A DNA stretch of 64,000 nucleotides from Tritrichomonas foetus (lineage: Eukaryota; Parabasalia; Tritrichomonadida; Tritrichomonadidae). The position numbers and the translations under genes are program-made. Location: NCBI GenBank assembly GCA_001839685.1, contig MLAK01000549.1, forward strand, positions 5,931 to 69,930. Direction: 5' to 3'. Below the pieces are notes generated by a model. It had not been told where the DNA came from. It ran no database searches and saw nothing but the letters and a program-made list of their open reading frames with translations. How positions within the stretch are numbered: position 1 is the stretch's first letter; each line of letters begins with the position of its first letter. Positions 61,410-64,000 of this stretch are shown piece by piece.

Positions 61410-62075
61410 ATGTCTAACTCAGATAGCGGATCACAAAACTCTCTTCCTGACTCGCCATTTTTTCCAATCTCTTTAGATTCGCCGAATACTCCACGCATTC
61501 ACTTGGATGACGTGAAGCAAAATCGACTCGACGAAAAAGTTGCTGCTACAGTTGCCGAGAAAGGTGGTGTTAATTATATACAAGCCGAATACGTTAGTCA
61601 GCTCTGCGATGCCGTAATTGGCTCAGATAATAATCTCATGCATGAACTCCAACCACGAATCAAAGATCTTTCACCAGACGTTTACTATCGCGCTCTATGC
61701 CTCTCGCTGGCCTTTTTGAAACGCTACAAGATGACGCAAACTGTTGATGCGCTCCGCAAAGAATTTCCAGATGCCCCCAAATCGACAGGCTACAGCCGTG
61801 CGTCCGAACTCGACACGGCCTTCGAGCAACTTTTCACAACCTCAGAAAATTCGCGCGAATTAGGATTCGATAAACGCGCCAGACAATTCGAACGAAAAGT
61901 CTCAGAAATGTATGAAGTTGCCCCAACTTGGCTGAATGACGCAATGTCGGTCAGATCAACTCGTTCGATCAGATCATGGAAATCTGCGCGATCTGCGAAA
62001 TCAAGCAAATCGAAGCAATCGCATCGATCGTCAAAGTCGCCGACACCATCTGGATCTCCTTCACCACGTAAGTGA
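61410..62075 (+). CDS. LisH-like protein with RS-rich tail
   Basis: 221 residues. A Ser/Pro-rich start, a helical middle (about 40-165) in which YYRALCLSLAFLKRYKMTQ followed by TVDALRKEFPD resembles a LisH dimerisation motif (short helix, KxxxxTVxALxxE), and a Ser/Arg/Lys-rich tail (about 180-221) with RS and SP repeats. LisH motifs occur in FOP, OFD1 and other basal-body proteins and in nuclear regulators. The tail could be phosphorylated or bind microtubules or RNA. The LisH call is tentative; codons are GC-richer than the spacer, supporting a real gene. Confidence 0.6.
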   Translation: MSNSDSGSQNSLPDSPFFPISLDSPNTPRIHLDDVKQNRLDEKVAATVAEKGGVNYIQAEYVSQLCDAVIGSDNNLMHELQPRIKDLSPDVYYRALCLSLAFLKRYKMTQTVDALRKEFPDAPKSTGYSRASELDTAFEQLFTTSENSRELGFDKRARQFERKVSEMYEVAPTWLNDAMSVRSTRSIRSWKSARSAKSSKSKQSHRSSKSPTPSGSPSPRK

Positions 62076-62535
62076 ATGATTTTTCTGCTTTTTTAAAAAT
62101 AATAATCGATTATTTTTGTTTTTATTCATTTTTTCTGTTTGAAAACGATTCTTCACAAAATTTGGCTTTTCTATATGTCAATGAGAAATAAGGCAATGAT
62201 CCCAAGTTTGTTCCATTCATTATTTCTGCACATTTTCCATTTTCAAATCAAAATTAACGAAGTAAGAATTCTTTGATTATATGAAAGTGATGATGATTTT
62301 ATGAATGTGATGATGATTATATGAAAGTGATGATGATTATATGAATGCTATTATGATTATATGAATGATATTATGTTATTAATTCTTTCACAACAATTGC
62401 TACACATTCATGATTAGCAGAACCTAAAAAACTTTATACTTATTATCAGAGTGATGATTTTAGGAAACCCTTTAAATGGAATTAAATAGAAATTTTTAAT
62501 CGCATTTTTTATTCATTTTTAACAAAAAACAATAA
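62076..62535. other. Convergent spacer with a 20-bp tandem repeat
   Basis: 460 bp AT-rich spacer; the only structure is the repeat at 62279-62375. Confidence 0.6.
62279..62375. repeat. 20-bp tandem repeat (ATGAAAGTGATGATGATTAT)
   Basis: Exact 20-bp period with units starting at 62281, 62301, 62321, 62341 and 62361 (last one partial). Units three to five diverge in GTGATGATG to CTATTATG. Confidence 0.9.
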
Positions 62536-63705
62536 TCATTCTACTCTATCAACAAATTGTTCCATCCTCCTAAGATGGAAAATCTTTTGTGGTATATTCG
62601 GCCGATTAATTTTCGGAAGGTTGCTTGTTGTGTTATGTGATAGCATCATTGGATTAGCTGTGTTGATTCTATTGTCAAATTTATTAGATGATCTATTCAC
62701 GATATGATCACCTCTTCTTGGAGTGAGGTTCCAATTTCTAAACCTTCTTGGAAATGCACCACCTCTTCCAGGTGGTTCATTTGGTGGCTTAATATTAAAT
62801 TTGACTTCTTTTGGTGGATTTGGTGGTTCAATCCAGTCAAACTTATAATCATTCTTATATCCATGCATTTTAAGTAATTTTAGAAACATTTCTCTGTATT
62901 CTTTATACTTTGGTTCTTCATCATATTCAAGTTTTCTGACCATTCTCATGTATTCTGCAAATTGAGAAGGAAGTCCATTACATAATTCTTCAATTGGTGT
63001 CTTTCTTTTCACTTCAAAAATCTTCTTCAATTTTTCTGCCTGAGTGTGTGCTGGAAGTCCCTGCCAAGGCAGCTGTCCTTTTAATAAGTAAATAAAAATA
63101 TGTCCGAGTGATTCCATGTCATCTCTTCTACTTTGCTCATATCCCCTCATCGCATTAATTGAAGCATATCTTGCAGTACCGGTCATTGTTTTTCCTTTTT
63201 GAAAAGGAATGTGTATTTTTGTGTCTGGATCGCGGTACTGCTTGGAGAGTCCAAAATCAATGATATAAACCTGAGTGCTGTTTTGGCCGAGCCCCATAAC
63301 AAAATTATCAGGCTTGATATCGCGATGGATAATATTATATCGATGAACGATTTCCACACAGTAGATCATTTGGTCGGCTAGCATCAAAACTGTTTTCAAA
63401 GAGAATGGACATTTATTTAATACCAATAAGTCTTCAAGCGACTTTCCCAATAAATCTATCGCCATGACATTGTAATGCCTGTCTGTGCCGTAATGATAAA
63501 GTTTTGGGATCCCCTGGTTTCCAGAGAGCCTTCGGTAGATTCTCGCCTCAATTTCGAGCTGAGGGACAGATAATTGATTCGATTCTAATTTGACAGCAAC
63601 CGGCTTGTGTGTTCGAGTATCTTCTGCTGCATAAATTTCGCCAAAACTTCCACCACCGATTCTCTTTTTCAAAAGAAAGTGTTCGCAAATTTTAGTGTTT
63701 TCCAT
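62536..63705 (-). CDS. Casein kinase 1 family kinase
   Basis: 389 residues. The kinase domain (about 8-290) has IGGGSFGEIY, Lys39-region VAVKLE, HRDIKPDNF, IIDFGLSKQY and the CK1-specific activation segment KGKTMTGTARYASINA, with SINxxxG replacing APE. The tail (about 295-389) is Pro/Arg/Asn-rich with PPGRGGAFPRR. CK1 enzymes phosphorylate primed Ser/Thr sites and act in trafficking, cell division and nutrient signalling. All catalytic residues are present. The tail is not obviously palmitoylated (no Cys pair), unlike yeast Yck1. ATG start. Confidence 0.93.
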   Translation of the reverse strand: MENTKICEHFLLKKRIGGGSFGEIYAAEDTRTHKPVAVKLESNQLSVPQLEIEARIYRRLSGNQGIPKLYHYGTDRHYNVMAIDLLGKSLEDLLVLNKCPFSLKTVLMLADQMIYCVEIVHRYNIIHRDIKPDNFVMGLGQNSTQVYIIDFGLSKQYRDPDTKIHIPFQKGKTMTGTARYASINAMRGYEQSRRDDMESLGHIFIYLLKGQLPWQGLPAHTQAEKLKKIFEVKRKTPIEELCNGLPSQFAEYMRMVRKLEYDEEPKYKEYREMFLKLLKMHGYKNDYKFDWIEPPNPPKEVKFNIKPPNEPPGRGGAFPRRFRNWNLTPRRGDHIVNRSSNKFDNRINTANPMMLSHNTTSNLPKINRPNIPQKIFHLRRMEQFVDRVE

Positions 63706-64000
63706 CGAATATTATTCTTTTTGATAGAAATTGATTTTGTGTTGATTTATAAATTTTGAATGAGGAATAAATTTTATTGAACACATAAATGGTCATGGAT
63801 ATTCATCAAAATTATGGTTATAGGTGAAATTATTAAAAGTGGAGGTTATTTATTGAGAATGAGTTAGATATAATTCTTTGAAAAAATTGCAATTTATTAG
63901 GTTATTTCCTTTTAATAAGTTCATATGACGATCTTTTTCTTATTAAAAAAGATGAATATTTTCAAATATTGTGTGGTATTGAATTAAATAGAAATGATAG

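Noticed and set aside
1..64000. tRNA, rRNA, CRISPR and transposon features
   Set aside because: I looked in the spacers for tRNA T-loops (GTTCGA), rRNA-like blocks, spaced direct repeats and transposase motifs and found none. A tRNAscan or Infernal run would settle small RNAs.

Overview
The window looks like a draft scaffold from a parabasalid (trichomonad) protist, most probably a Tritrichomonas. This is an inference. It rests on long uninterrupted coding regions (up to 9.3 kb) with no visible introns, AT-rich spacers of a few hundred bases, genes on both strands with no operon logic, TCA(Py)(T/A)(T/A) initiator-like motifs 12-17 nt before several start codons, several stop codons in TAAA context, and a gene set (HYDIN, SHIPPO-repeat, Sfi1-like, tetraspanin, GAF-phosphodiesterase, Myb) typical of a flagellated eukaryote with these habits. 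Assembly gaps (N runs at 180, 31256-31420 and 55729-56211) mark a draft; the two long ones fall in tandem repeats.

Layout, 0-20 kb: a 31-bp repeat tract; a tetraspanin; an RCC1-repeat protein whose C-terminal half carries an unusual repeated motif; an Sfi1-like centrin-binding protein; three small unrecognised genes; a LAS1-type pre-rRNA endonuclease; a CAMK-like kinase whose catalytic Asp is Asn; a multi-GAF cyclic-nucleotide phosphodiesterase that has lost three metal ligands; an armadillo-like protein with a decayed fragment of a relative beside it; and a 77-residue RIIa-type docking protein.

20-33 kb: a DUSP-UBL-USP deubiquitinase; an Asn/Glu-rich protein ending in what looks like a degenerate alpha-amylase (GH13) fold; a DOCK-family GEF; ribosomal protein eL18; a SHIPPO-repeat protein with its own RIIa-like tail; and an R2R3 Myb factor split by a mis-sized gap.

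33-51.7 kb: a 3106-residue HYDIN homologue, the TOR kinase, and a 2-kb spacer that hides degraded coding sequence on the minus strand.

51.7-64 kb: a long coiled-coil protein with a CM1 (centrosomin N-terminal) motif, a PDI-family thioredoxin protein, a 14-bp repeat with a gap, a coiled-coil protein, a NAK/Ark-family endocytic kinase with twelve NPF/DPF motifs and a helical C-terminal domain, a LisH-like protein and a casein kinase 1.

Two themes recur. One is the flagellum and microtubule-organising centre (Sfi1-like, CM1 protein, HYDIN, SHIPPO, RIIa and possibly LisH proteins). The other is enzyme folds that have lost catalytic residues (phosphodiesterase, amylase-like domain, CAMK-like kinase, P-loop of HYDIN), suggesting scaffold or sensor roles. 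Growth and signalling genes (TOR, DOCK, CK1, NAK) and protein or RNA quality control (USP, PDI, LAS1) make up most of the rest.
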